33,573 bases of DNA from Desulforamulus aquiferis (GTDB lineage Bacteria > Bacillota > Desulfotomaculia > Desulfotomaculales > Desulfotomaculaceae). The notes below the pieces were generated by a model that saw nothing but the letters and a program-made list of their open reading frames with translations, did not search any database and had not been told where the DNA came from. Where the stretch lies: assembly GCA_004143605.1 (NCBI GenBank), contig AWVY01000028.1, forward strand, positions 4,695 through 38,267, in the 5' to 3' direction. Of this stretch, positions 9,239 to 19,030 are shown in pieces (positions within the stretch are counted from its first letter, which is position 1; each line of letters starts with the position of its first letter). The position numbers were made by a program, and so were the translations under genes.

Positions 9239-9270
9239 TAAAAGGACTCCTACCACAAAAGGTAGGAGCC
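9239..9270 (-). terminator. Terminator for the LRR protein gene
   Basis: On the minus strand GGCTCCTACC pairs with GGTAGGAGTCC and is followed by TTTTAT, 17 nt after the stop of the LRR/Ig-like gene. Confidence 0.8.
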
Positions 9271-9286
9271 CATGGCAGAAAACTTA

Positions 9287-10462
9287 CTACCATACATTTT
9301 GCTTTAAATATCCGTAATTTGGCACATTATAATTGGCCACCAGCACGTCATAAAGGGTCATATACTTACCATCTGGTGAACTGGCCAGTAAGAAGGTATA
9401 ACCATAGCCCGTACCTGTAACTACACCACTTTGGTCAACCCTTGCTACGGAATTGTTAGCACTAGTCCAAACAATTCCCTGGCCAGTTTGGATAGTTGAG
9501 GATAATTTCTTGGATTCGCCTAAAAGCATAGAAGAGTAAATTGTATTTATCTGGGTGTCTGAATGTTTTACCACCACGATGCAGCTGGCTGAGTGTTTTC
9601 CGTCAATTGTACGTACGGTAATTTCTGTTATTCCAGTTCTCAGGCAGATACAGTACCGTCATTGGATACCTTGGCCACTTGATTATTGCTTGATGTCCAT
9701 ACCAAATTCTTGACATTTGCATTGGCAGGTCGAACAGTGGGATTTAGCTTTTGGTTTTGATTAACATTGACAAAAACAAATTTTTATCCAGATTTAAGCC
9801 GGTAATATTGGTAATAGTGGAACGGTCATATACAACCTCTGTTCCCCTTTGCTGCAACGTTGGATGACAGACATGTTAGATGATCCAGAAGTTAGACTTA
9901 ATGGATTTTTACTAATGTTAAGTCTTTCTAAATTAACCAGATTTCTTAAGGGAGTAATATCTTTAACCTTATTGTCTTGGAGGTTTAATTCCGTTAATTT
10001 GGTTAATTTACTAGCAAAGCTGATATTTTGGATTGCATTTCTACTGATATTTAGCTGCTTTAGATTAGTCAGTGATTCTAGGGCAGATACGTTAGTTAAA
10101 TTATTATTTTGTAAATTTAAATTAGTTAAGTTTTTAAGACCCTTTAATTGGTGAATTTCTGAAATGTTGTTGTTTGACAAATCTAACCTTATAATATTTA
10201 CCAGTCTCTCTAAACCACTAAGATCACGAATTTTCTTGTTGCTGGCATTTAAAATAAATATTTTATTTAAATCTGACTGGGCAATATTTCCATTGGGCTT
10301 TCCTATGGCGTTTCTTATAACTGTTTCTAGATTCTTATCTTTAAATGTGATGTAGGATGCATTAGCGGAGAATTGTGGAGTGTCTGAGGCATAAACTGTT
10401 GCTGGGAAAAAATAGGTAACAAGAAATATAGGTAATAGGAATAAAACAATTGACTTTCTCAT
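9287..10462 (-). pseudogene. Secreted leucine-rich-repeat protein with bacterial Ig-like domains, frame-disrupted
   Basis: It begins with a signal peptide (KSIVLFLLPIFLVTYFF, cleavage near VYAS). About five internalin-type 22-residue repeats follow (LVNIIRLDLSNNNISEI, NLTNLNLQNNNLTNVSAL, LTELNLQDNKVKDITPL). Two Big_2-like domains make up the C-terminal part, each with the WTS-NN-VA-V-x-GxV pattern. Three one-base losses break it: near 9855 (before LQQRGTEVVYD), near 9785 in an A/T homopolymer (LDKKFVFVNVN) and near 9640 (after DGTVSA). With them restored it is one protein of about 393 residues. AGGAGGG lies 9 nt before ATG. Probably extracellular or wall-associated; the binding partner is unknown. 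Confidence 0.8.
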
Positions 10463-10546
10463 TAGAAAAACCCTCCTAAATAATAAAAGTTATAAACACA
10501 GATGCTGAGAGAGGGGCCAGGGACTAGTCCAATAGTGCTAATGATA

Positions 10547-10576
10547 ATTATACAAACATTCACCCAAAGATCTCAA
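10547..10576 (-). promoter_or_regulatory. Promoter candidate for the LRR protein
   Basis: On the minus strand TTGAGA (10571-10576) is 18 nt from a perfect TATAAT (10547-10552), leaving an 80-nt leader before the LRR gene. Apart from this and the opposite-strand promoter at 10813-10840, I see no gene in 10463-10870. Confidence 0.5.
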
Positions 10577-10812
10577 AGGAAACTATTGCTAATTATATTA
10601 CCTCCTTTATTGTAAGAAAACACGAAGTAAATACATGGATATGCTTCACTGATAATGACTAAAATTATAAATAAAATGTAACAGAAAATGTACAAGCCTT
10701 ATTCTTCCTTATTTATAACCAGCCATGTTTAGAAGATGGATTTTCTTTTTCCGACAAAGCTAGTGTTTTATATAAGGAGGAAAATGCCTTAATATTAGAA
10801 TAATCTAAGTAT

Positions 10813-10840
10813 TTGATAGTAACATAATAGGAATTATAAA
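10813..10840 (+). promoter_or_regulatory. Promoter candidate for the acyl-CoA ligase
   Basis: TTGATA (10813-10818), a 16-nt spacer and TATAAA (10835-10840), about 30 nt before the ligase start. Confidence 0.45.
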
Positions 10841-10870
10841 TTACTAAAAAATAGTAAGGTGGGGTTTTTC

Positions 10871-12511
10871 ATGAATGAAATACTTTTCTAAAATCTTATC
10901 CGGAAGAAATACCTTTTCTTATAAATATACCCGAGATGCCCCTGTTTGCAGTATTAGATGAAGCTGCAAAGAAATATCCAGAACATCAGGCCATATCTTT
11001 TCTAGGTAGTCAATTAACATATCAAGAACTAAAGAACAGTGTAGATCATTTTGCTACAGCACTGAGTAAAATTGGTGTTCAAAAGGGGACTAGGGTTGCT
11101 ATTATGCTACCAAACTGCCCGCAATAATTATTTCCTATTATGCTGTTCTTAGGCTAGGTGGTATTGTGGTCATGACTAATCCTATCTATGTAGAGAGAGA
11201 ACTGATTTATCAACTAAAGGATTCTGGAGCAGAAGTGATTATTTATCTAGATCAATTTAAGCAAAAGGTTGCTAATGTATTTCCTAACACCAGCCTTAAA
11301 CTCTCTATATCCACTGGAATCCAAGATTTTATGGCCCTATTAGCCGGGTTGTATTCTAAAAAAGTTGAGGCAACTCAGGTTAATGGCCCTGAAATATACT
11401 ATTTTGAAGACTTAATTCAAAGTGGGGAAATAGATTTACCGGAGGTTTCAATTAATGTTGAATTAGATTTGGCAGTGCTCCAATATACCGGGGGAACAAC
11501 TGGGATATCAAAGGCTGCTATGCTTAGCCACAAAAATTTGTTTACAAATGTCGTGCAAACTAGATTATGGCTTAATAATATGGAAGAAGCTAAAGAAAGG
11601 TTTTTTTGTGTTTTACCCTTCTTTCATGTATTTGCCATGACACATGTATGAACTTGGCAATCTATCTTTGCTCTACTATGATTGTTATACCTCGCTTGGA
11701 GATTAGTAATCTTTTAAAGCAAATCCAAGAGTCTCAACCAACAGTCTTCCAAGCTGTACCCTCGTTATATGCTGCTATAGTGTCAAACCAAGAGGTTAAG
11801 AACTATAATTTATCTTCCATTAAAACTTGTTTATCGGGTGGAGCACCACTCCCGATGGAAGTACAAGAAAGATTTGAGGCAATAACCGGCGGAAAGCTTG
11901 TGGAAGGATATGGGCTTACTGAGCAGCGCCGGTAACCCATTGTAATCCAATCAGTGGCAGGAGAATCAAAGGCTCCATCGGTCTGCCTATACCAATGACA
12001 TATTATAAAATTGCAGAATTACTAAAAGGTGAAAAGGAAGTTCCTGTGGGTGTGCCAGGGGAATTATGTATAAAGGGGCCGCAGATCATGATGGGTTATT
12101 GGAATAAGCCTGAAGAGACAAGACTGGCCTTGAGGGATGGGTGGTTATATACAGGGGATATTGCCACCATGGATGAAGATGGGTATACCTATATTGTAGA
12201 CAGGAAAAAAGATATGGTTATTACCAGTGGCTACAATGTATATCCCAGGGAGGTCGAAGAAGTATTATTCAGCTACCCAAAGGTTCAGGAAGCGGCAGTA
12301 GTGGATCCCAGATAAAAGTAGGGGTGAGGTATTAAAGGCATACCTTGTTTTAAAAGAGGGTGAACAGTGTACCAAGGAAGAGATCATAGGTTTTTGTCGT
12401 AAACAATTAGCAAAATACAAAGTTCCAAAACAAGTAGAATTTCGAACATCATTACCAAAAACTATTGTGGGAAAGGTTTTGCGGCGTATTTTAGCAGAGG
12501 AAAATATCTGA
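10871..12511 (+). pseudogene. Long-chain acyl-CoA ligase (AMP-binding family), multiply frame-disrupted
   Basis: Joined frames give about 547 residues, normal for FadD-type ligases. The start is ATG 10871 (RBS AAGGTGGGG). Motifs in order: RVAIMLPNCPQ, the ATP-binding loop LQYTGGTTGISKAA, the FFHVFAMT region, VEGYGLTE, and the C-terminal [17 protein letters not shown] / [16 protein letters not shown] with a late catalytic-type lysine in [12 protein letters not shown]. Frame breaks occur near 10890, 11127, 11645, 11925 and 12312; most equal one missing base, and the last equals one extra or two missing. The flanking protein sequence is well conserved across every break. The reaction would be ATP-dependent activation of a fatty acid to its CoA thioester. 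It is monocistronic, ending in a strong terminator. Confidence 0.85.
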
Positions 12512-12521
12512 TGATTGCTAT

Positions 12522-12557
12522 AAAACAGGAACTATCAATATTGATAGTTCCTGTTTT
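12522..12557 (+). terminator. Perfect palindromic terminator after acyl-CoA ligase
   Basis: A 17-bp perfect stem with a 2-nt loop, A-rich on the left and T-rich on the right, 11 nt after the ligase stop. Confidence 0.9.
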
Positions 12558-12688
12558 ATATAAGGGTCACTTATAATTTAAGCAAAATTAATACTTTTTT
12601 AATAATTAGTTCATTTTAAAGTTATTATTAACTGTGAAAATATAGATGGATTCAAAATATTAATGTTAAGATAATGGGGTTGCAACTT

Positions 12689-12916
12689 ATGGTAAATAAT
12701 ATAAGTTACAGTATCAAGACAATCTGTCCTTCTTGCCGTCAGGTAGGTGAACTGATTGTTAATGGGCTTAGGGATTACAAAAAGGTAATAGAAATCACAA
12801 CCCAGTATGAAGATGGCCCTAAGATTCATTGTACCTTCTGTAATGAAGAGTTATCTTTAGACATTATTACCCATTTAACTATAAACCCTCGTAGAAATGG
12901 CTATCTTTTGTCGTAG
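12689..12916 (+). CDS. Small zinc-ribbon-like protein of unknown function
   Basis: About 75 residues with two CxxC pairs, CPSC near residue 14 and CTFC near residue 50, a spacing that suggests a single structural zinc site. The rest is polar, with DYKKVIEITTQYEDGPKIH between the pairs. ATG 12689 is preferred because GGGG (12676-12679) lies 9 nt upstream; an ATG at 12674 overlaps it. It is convergent with the CadA gene. I do not recognise a named family. Intact frame and translation signals support a real gene. Confidence 0.6.
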   Translation: MVNNISYSIKTICPSCRQVGELIVNGLRDYKKVIEITTQYEDGPKIHCTFCNEELSLDIITHLTINPRRNGYLLS

Positions 12917-12971
12917 GGGAATCAGTAGATCCCTTGCAAAGATTTTGAACGGCATATGAGAGGGGGCTTAG

Positions 12972-14844
12972 TTAGATTTTTGATTTTATTAGTCGAGATG
13001 AATTGAGTATTACAACGATTGCACTTAGATTATGAACTATTGCTGCAAGTATTGGTCCTAGGATACCGCTGGAGGCCAATATGATTGAGATAAGGTTTAT
13101 ACCGTTGGCAAACCAAATATTTTGATTAATAACTGCAAGAGTATTTCTGCTTAAAGAAATTATACCGGGGATTTTTGAAAGATCATCAGAGAGTAGGGCA
13201 ATATTAGCAGTTTCAACTGCTACATCTGTGCCAGATATGCCCATGGCTATCCCTACATCTGCTGTGGCCAAGGAGGGGGCATCGTTAACCCCGTCACCTA
13301 TCATAGCCACAGTAAATCCTTTATCTTGAATCTGTCTGATGGTATTTGCTTTGCCCTCTGGCAACTGTTGAGCAACATATTCATTTATGCCCACTTGGTT
13401 GGCTACATATTTAGCAGGAAGCGTATTATCGCCGGTTAGCATCATAATTTTGTTTATTTTTAAATTATTAATATCCCTAATAGATGCTGCTGCATTTTCT
13501 CTAATCAGGTCGGCTATGCCAATGAAGCCACAAAGGATGTTATCTATCACTAAAGCTACAGTGGTACAACCGTGTTCGGCCATTTCATTATATTTTCTTA
13601 AGTCAGCTTCACTGATTTGAATACCAAATCCACTTATCCATTCAATGCTTCCCAAAATTATTTTTTTTCCTTGATAAATTGCAGTTACTCCTAGTCCAGC
13701 ATGTACTTGCCAGGCATCCGGTGAAGGAATATGGAGTTCTGTTTTTTGCCGTATTTGATAATGGCTTCAGCCAAGTGATGCTCTGAGAATTTTTCAGCAA
13801 TGGCAGCATATTGCAAGATTTCCCTACTTGAAATGGCAAGGGGGACTATTTCCTTGACTTCAGGGGTACCCCTAGTAATGGTGCCGGTTTTATCAAAGAC
13901 GATTGCATTAATTTTGCCAGTACGTTCTAAAACTTCACCACCTTTAATTAGAATCCCCTTACGAGCGGCATTACCTATTGCTGCCATAACGGCGGTAGGG
14001 GTGCTTAGCAACATAGCACATGGGCAAAACACAATGAGAATTGTTACTGCCCGTGTAATGTCACGGGTGATAATAAATACCATTGTTGCAATGATTAAGC
14101 TGGCTGGAATAAACCAAGTGGCATATTTATCCACCAGTCTTTGAATAGGGGCTTTGGAGTTTTGAGCCTGCTTTACTAGAGTAATAATATGTCCAAGGGC
14201 AGTTTCCTCACCAACTCTAGTAGCTTTAATCTCCATGTAGCCGCTGATGTTTATAGAGCCTCCTAAAACAGAATCTCCTTCAACCTTTGCCACAGGGATT
14301 GACTCCCCGGTTATGGTTGCCTGATTCACACTTGCATGACCTTTGACTACAGTCCCATCCACAGGTATCTTGTCACCAGACTTTACTAGGACAATGTCAC
14401 CAATATGTAATTGGTCTGCATTTACGTCTATTTCAGTGTTGTTTTTTAGCACTCGTGCCCTAAGGGGTTTTAAATCAACCAACTTATTAATTGACTTGTT
14501 TGATTTTTCTAAAGTAATGTGTTCTAGTAGTTCCCCAACCAGCATGATAAAGGCAACTTCAGCAGCAGCCAAATATTCTCCTATAGAAATGGATGCTATT
14601 AGGGCAATACTTACTAGCAAGCCTACCTTTGTATCTCCACGAGTAACAACTGCTATTAATGCCTCTTTAACAATAGGATATCCTCCAATGACTGCTGCCA
14701 ATAGTGCTAAATTTACTCCAGCAAATTCTTTGATACCCCCAAGCCAGTAGACAAGAATTAAAATCCCCGTAATGCCAATAATAGCGTATTCTACCAATAG
14801 GCACTTTCCTGGGGTTGTTCATGATCAATTTTGTCCTTTTCCAT
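12972..14844 (-). pseudogene. cadA: CadA-like heavy-metal P1B-type ATPase, frame-disrupted
   Basis: Joined frames give about 624 residues, the size of a Zn/Cd/Pb efflux ATPase without an N-terminal metal-binding domain. The start is ATG 14844, overlapping the regulator's stop (TAATG) with GGAGGG upstream, so translation is probably coupled. Motifs: TGES phosphatase loop near residue 195, the CPC metal site in FCPCAML, phosphorylation site DKTGT, and the hinge MIGDGVNDAPSLATADVG. Two one-base losses break it: near 14797 (one G in WVEYA) and near 13740 (an A run before ELHIPSPDAWQVHAG). All catalytic motifs are intact. Expected role: ATP-driven export of divalent soft metals across the cytoplasmic membrane. 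Confidence 0.87.
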
Positions 14845-15215
14845 TATATTTGCCCTCCAAACTGCTCTAGTACATGCTCCAGACCTTGATTGAAGGTTTG
14901 AAGCACATGTTTGTCCTTCAAGGAATAGTAGACACTTTGAGCTTCCTTTCGAGTTTTAACTAGGTCCATCTGCCTAAGTACTCTAAGCTGATGGGATATG
15001 GAAGAGGGAGACATTTCTAAAATGCAGCAAATATGATAAACACAAAGCTCCTCAGTCTGGCTCAGGGCATAGATGATCCTTAAGCGAGTGGGGTCTGACA
15101 AGGCTTTAAAAAATGCAGATAGTTTGGTAATGACTTCTTCATCTAAGGAGTTCTTCTTGATTTTTAATAGGTCAGCTTCATCAGTACAATGAATATCACA
15201 GAAATGTTTGTCCAT
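14844..15215 (-). CDS. ArsR/SmtB-family metal-sensing repressor (CadC-like)
   Basis: A 123-residue winged-helix repressor. The wHTH core is ALSDPTRLRIIYALS and SSISHQLRVLRQMDLVKTRK. Metal ligands of both known site types are visible: an N-terminal Cys/His cluster (Cys6, His9, Cys10) with Cys58 in ELCV and Cys63/64 (alpha3N-type), and Asp101, His103, His114 and Glu117 in the last helix (alpha5-type). In characterised relatives metal binding releases the repressor from the promoter. It is first in an operon with the CadA-like ATPase, which fits a Cd/Zn/Pb sensor; the exact metal is not decided by sequence. Confidence 0.9.
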   Translation of the reverse strand: MDKHFCDIHCTDEADLLKIKKNSLDEEVITKLSAFFKALSDPTRLRIIYALSQTEELCVYHICCILEMSPSSISHQLRVLRQMDLVKTRKEAQSVYYSLKDKHVLQTFNQGLEHVLEQFGGQI

Positions 15216-15232
15216 TGGCTAGCCTCCTTCGG

Positions 15233-15284
15233 TATATGAGCATATATTCAAATAAAATATATACAAATTCTTTACATTAGTCAA
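15233..15284 (-). promoter_or_regulatory. Promoter and operator of the arsR-cadA operon
   Basis: On the minus strand TTGACT (15279-15284), a 17-nt spacer and TATATT (15256-15261). The palindrome TATATG-AG-CATATA (15233-15246) lies at the expected transcription start and upstream of the ribosome site, the usual position and A/T-rich look of an ArsR/SmtB operator. Confidence 0.75.
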
Positions 15285-15300
15285 TATGAAAGAAGGCCAG

Positions 15301-15338
15301 AAATTAAAATGGCACGCTGGTTTAAATAGCAGCGTGCC
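15301..15338 (-). terminator. Terminator for the MCP-Cache gene
   Basis: GGCACGCTG pairs with CAGCGTGCC around a 10-nt loop; on the minus strand it is followed by ATTTTAATTT. Confidence 0.75.
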
Positions 15339-15355
15339 TAAACATAATTATTAAA

Positions 15356-16367
15356 TCAATCTATGGTTTCACTGACAATTACCGACCAATTTTTACCTTT
15401 ATAGGCATTATAACCCTTGGTATGGGCGTAGCATAGATCTTCATTTTATTGCTTCTGTCTTTTTCAATGCTGTAGCCGTACAGGTCCCCTGAAATAGCTT
15501 TTCTTACGGCCTCCAGCTCCATTAAACTATCCTTTAGAATTCCATTCCGATCCCTGGATGCTATAACAACACCATTTTGTTGATTACAAAAATATCCCCG
15601 GTAGTCCCAACCCTTGCGCTATCAATTATCTCATAAATAAATGTCCAGTTAAAACGGGTAGAAAATACCCCAACTGTATTGCCGCCATTGTCCCTTACGG
15701 GGCATGAGTATGCAACGGTATAACCACCGGCATTATTGCTATAATACATATCTGTTACATAAACACTATTTTGCTTTACAGTTTCAATAAACCATTCTTC
15801 ATTGGAAACATTTTGTCCCACCGTCTGCTGATTTACTCCGGTAGCGATAATTTTTCCATCTAAATCAGCAAGATAGAGATCATAGTAAACTTCATATATG
15901 TCAACAATATTTTTCATTAATGCTGTTGCTTGCTTGAACCTATCGCTATCATCAGTGCAGAGACAGTTTTTAATGGCGTCAAAAGTAGCCCAGGCCTGCA
16001 CGTCACAGTTGCGTTCAAATAAGTTCCGGTCTATTTTATCAATAGTATCATAAGCTACATCTGCGGTTCTAACGGCGATTACTTCATTTGCCTTTGTTTG
16101 AATGTTGTTTATTATAGTTTTACTTTCCTTGGCAGTAAGAAAACTTTTGTCAGCAAATTTTTTAATTTCACTTGCGACAACCCCAAAACCCTTGCCCGCA
16201 TCACCGGCCCTAGCTGCTTCAATAGCAGAATTTAAGGAAAGCAAATGTGTCTGTTTACTAATTTGGTCAATTGTTTCAACAACTTGGCCCATTTGCTTAT
16301 TTGCCTCTTTTAACTGATTAAGAAGTACCGAAACATCCATATTGTCATTCGATTTATCGTTAAACAT
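15356..16367 (-). pseudogene. Cytosolic MCP-tip / Cache sensor protein, frame-disrupted
   Basis: The domain order is reversed from a normal chemoreceptor. Residues about 15-75 are the signalling tip ([36 protein letters not shown]), and the following ~230 residues form a Cache-like sensor ([67 protein letters not shown]). No membrane helix or signal peptide is visible, so the Cache fold would be cytosolic. Two one-base losses near 15578 (A run before [12 protein letters not shown]) and 15422 (before YAHTKGYNAYKG) break the C-terminus. Restored length is about 337 residues, ending SVIVSETID. The second ATG (16367) is preferred because AAGGGGG overlaps the first. Confidence 0.75.
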
Positions 16368-16535
16368 CCTCATCCCCCTTGGCTAATCATTTCGCTAAAA
16401 ACATGCAAATACCTTGTGCATTTTGTCTATTTTTGCAAAATTATGGGGATTAAAGAAGCTTTAAAAGTGAACAAAAAATAAGCAGTTAAGAAGCCTGATA
16501 GCCTTGGCAATCTCAATAGCAATTAAATTACCGTG

Positions 16536-16856
16536 TTAAGGCGATAGGCCTATTACACGCATTTCGACTTGTTTTTTCATTCGGTTAAGCTCTTTTTCAT
16601 TTTGAAGGGTTTTCTGCTCTAATAATCTAACATCGGAGGTTAAGTACGACAGCTTATCGTCAATCCCGGTAAGCCTATTATTAATCTGGACTATTTCAGT
16701 CTTTATCTCAGATATATCAGCGGTAATTACTACAATTTCTGACTTCATTTCTACTATGTCTGACTTCATTTCTAGCATTTCAAACTTTATTTCTTTCTGA
16801 TCCTCTAAAACCCTTGTAATAAGCTGGGAGAGCATTTTTTCAATGCTTTCAGACAT
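16536..16856 (-). CDS. Small coiled-coil protein
   Basis: A 106-residue, almost wholly helical protein with heptad and 7/11-residue repetition: MLEMKSDIVEMKSEIV, DISEIKTEIVQINNRL, then KTLQNEKELNRMKKQ. Short coiled-coil proteins of this style are common in Clostridia, with no agreed function. ATG 16856 follows AAAGGAGGG by 8 nt. The repeated EMKSDIV/EMKSEIV units suggest internal duplication. It lies between two chemoreceptor-type genes, but nothing shows a functional link. Confidence 0.7.
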   Translation of the reverse strand: MSESIEKMLSQLITRVLEDQKEIKFEMLEMKSDIVEMKSEIVVITADISEIKTEIVQINNRLTGIDDKLSYLTSDVRLLEQKTLQNEKELNRMKKQVEMRVIGLSP

Positions 16857-17092
16857 TACAAAACCCTCCTTTTGGTGATTATATCAGGGTTTAGGAGGAA
16901 CTTGAATTATAAATAGCTAAAATGCTTTGCATAAAATTTTCCATAATTTACATGTTAACCTGAGAATATATGGCACATAATTAATATTTGTTTTATAAAT
17001 AAGATCTTTCTATAATTAGGAAGATTGTTGCATTTATCGGAATTATATTACTTATTTTTTTTTAAAAGTTGACCTTAAGGGAAGAAATAAAT

Positions 17093-17186
17093 ATGTCGAA
17101 TAATGTCGGGAACCACCGAATATTGCATGATTTTATTCAAATGATTAAGGAGGTGAATTTTTTACAATTACTCTAACGGTGGTTCC
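17093..17186 (+). promoter_or_regulatory. Possible leader peptide inside an inverted repeat upstream of a chemoreceptor
   Basis: A 27-codon ORF (ATG 17093 to TAA 17176; RBS AAGGGAAG) starts MSNNVGNHRILHDF. A perfect 10-bp inverted repeat, GGAACCACCG (17109-17118) and CGGTGGTTCC (17177-17186), spans it, with the right arm beginning at the base after its stop codon. Ribosomes on the ORF would disrupt the stem, as in an attenuation leader. There is no T tract, so the effect, if any, would be on translation or mRNA stability. Otherwise 16857-17224 holds nothing I can identify. Confidence 0.3.
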
Positions 17187-17224
17187 TTAGAATAATGATT
17201 TTAAACTATAGGAGGATAATTTAC

Positions 17225-18766
17225 ATGAAAATTAAAAAACCTACAACCCTAAAACAACAATTTACTTTAGGTATGGCAGCAGTCTTAACCCTTGTGACAC
17301 TACTTTCTCTGTATTTAGTATGGGTAATGAAGAATATTGATAATGAGTACACAATACTGATTGAGCAAAAGGCAAAATCATATGCTCTGGCTGAAAAAGC
17401 CCTGGCAAAGTATAATCATGCGGCAGCCAGTTTAAGATCTTATGTGATAACTGGCGAATCCATTGACCTTGAAAGATATCACAATGCTATTGGTGAAGGA
17501 GATGAAATATTAAAGAACATTTACCCGATGCTTACTACTGAGGAAGGCAGAGTACTGTACAATAATGTGCAAGGTTCTTCCAATAATTTAAAGGAATACG
17601 CAAATCAGATCATTACGTTAAAAGCTGCCCAACTGCCTGCGGAAGGAGAGGGACAAGTTGAGGGGAATAATGTAACAGCATTTATTAAGAATAACGGCGG
17701 CATTGTTGGCAAATTGGCAGAAACAGGGGAGGAATTTGCGTATTTTCAGGAGGGAATACTTAATTCGGAAAGTACGGTAAATTCAGCTAAGGCAAATCGC
17801 AGTTTATTTATAGGCTTATCCCTGGCGATAATTATTATTGTATTGAGCGTAGTCATAATTGTAGGTGTATTTAGGAGCTTAAAAAATATCTCGGCACAAC
17901 TACAAGAAAAGTCTAAGGATGTTGATGCATCCGCATCACAGTTATCAGCAGGTTCCCAAAATATGGCTGCCGGCGCGGAGGAAACAGCTTCAACTACTAA
18001 TGAAGTGGCGTCTTCAATGGAAGAGGTAAACTTCAGTTCACAGGAAATTTCCGGCATGGTAGTACAGGTAGCGGATAATATTCAGAATATTGGAATAAAT
18101 TCCGGTAATGCATCAGCTTATGCCAAGGAAGGGGAAAAAAGTCTTAGAAATATTGTGTCCCAAATGAATGAAATCCAAAAAGCATCTTCTAATAGTGAGT
18201 TGGTTGTTAAGGGTTTGGGTGATGATGCTAATAAGATTAGTCAAATCATCAGTCTAATTACACATATTGCCGATCAAACCAACTTATTAGCTTTAAACGC
18301 TGCAATAGAAGCAGCCAGAGCGGGTGAACATGGACGTGGCTTTGCAGTAGTTGCAGACGAGGTAAGAAAATTAGCTGAGCAGTCCTCTAATGCCACAAAG
18401 GAAATACAAGAACTGGTTTCATTAATTCAAAGCAAGACCGATGAAGCTATTAGCAGTATGGGAGAAAACTTAAAGCAAGTTCAATCGGGAGCCAATGTCC
18501 TTGATGAGGCTACCCAGACCTTTGGTAATATTATTGGTGCGGTTGATGAATTAACCGTTGAAATTGAGCAAGCGGTTTCTGCTTCTATTAAGATGTCTTC
18601 GGCCATAGAAAGTGTTATTTCCTCGGTTGAAGAGGTCTCATCTGCGATGCAGAACGTAGCCGCTGCCTCTGAAGAGCAAACGGCCAATACCGAGGAAATC
18701 TCATCCTCCGCCCAAAACTTAGCTCTATTGTCAGGGCAATTAAACGATTTGGCATGTAAGCTATAG
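17225..18766 (+). CDS. Methyl-accepting chemotaxis protein, membrane type
   Basis: A 513-residue intact chemoreceptor. TM1 is about residues 15-34 and TM2 about 190-214; between them is a mostly helical extracytoplasmic region. A HAMP domain is not obvious after TM2; the sequence passes from [18 protein letters not shown] directly into the signalling helices. The hairpin tip ([38 protein letters not shown]) lies near residue 360-400. ATG 17225 is chosen because AGGAGG (17211-17216) is 8 nt upstream; an in-frame ATG at 17195 has no such site. Expected partners are CheA and CheW at the membrane; the ligand is unknown. Confidence 0.92.
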   Translation: MKIKKPTTLKQQFTLGMAAVLTLVTLLSLYLVWVMKNIDNEYTILIEQKAKSYALAEKALAKYNHAAASLRSYVITGESIDLERYHNAIGEGDEILKNIYPMLTTEEGRVLYNNVQGSSNNLKEYANQIITLKAAQLPAEGEGQVEGNNVTAFIKNNGGIVGKLAETGEEFAYFQEGILNSESTVNSAKANRSLFIGLSLAIIIIVLSVVIIVGVFRSLKNISAQLQEKSKDVDASASQLSAGSQNMAAGAEETASTTNEVASSMEEVNFSSQEISGMVVQVADNIQNIGINSGNASAYAKEGEKSLRNIVSQMNEIQKASSNSELVVKGLGDDANKISQIISLITHIADQTNLLALNAAIEAARAGEHGRGFAVVADEVRKLAEQSSNATKEIQELVSLIQSKTDEAISSMGENLKQVQSGANVLDEATQTFGNIIGAVDELTVEIEQAVSASIKMSSAIESVISSVEEVSSAMQNVAAASEEQTANTEEISSSAQNLALLSGQLNDLACKL

Positions 18767-18790
18767 ACATACAAGCTGTCTGCTAAGCAA

Positions 18791-18818
18791 AAAACCGCCG
18801 GGGAAACCCGGCGGTTTT
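18791..18818 (+). terminator. Terminator after chemoreceptor
   Basis: A 12-bp perfect stem AAAACCGCCGGG/CCCGGCGGTTTT with a GAAA tetraloop, 24 nt past the stop. The 18819-19030 interval holds no gene I can support, only a spaced 8-bp inverted repeat TACTGTTA/TAACAGTA (18892-18899, 18941-18948). Confidence 0.9.
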
Positions 18819-19030
18819 GGCAAGAACATTTAATTTGGGCGTTGAGAAAACATCAAGTTATACTTCCAACTCCTTTGAGTATGTCTCAAATTACTGTTAA
18901 ATCCTACAGAAGACTTAATAAGCATGAGCTCCCTTCTTAATAACAGTAGCATTATATCTTCTAAAAGAATAATATGGAAAAATATGTTTCTTAAAATATT
19001 GCAGTTATTTTTACAATAAGGGTGAGATAA

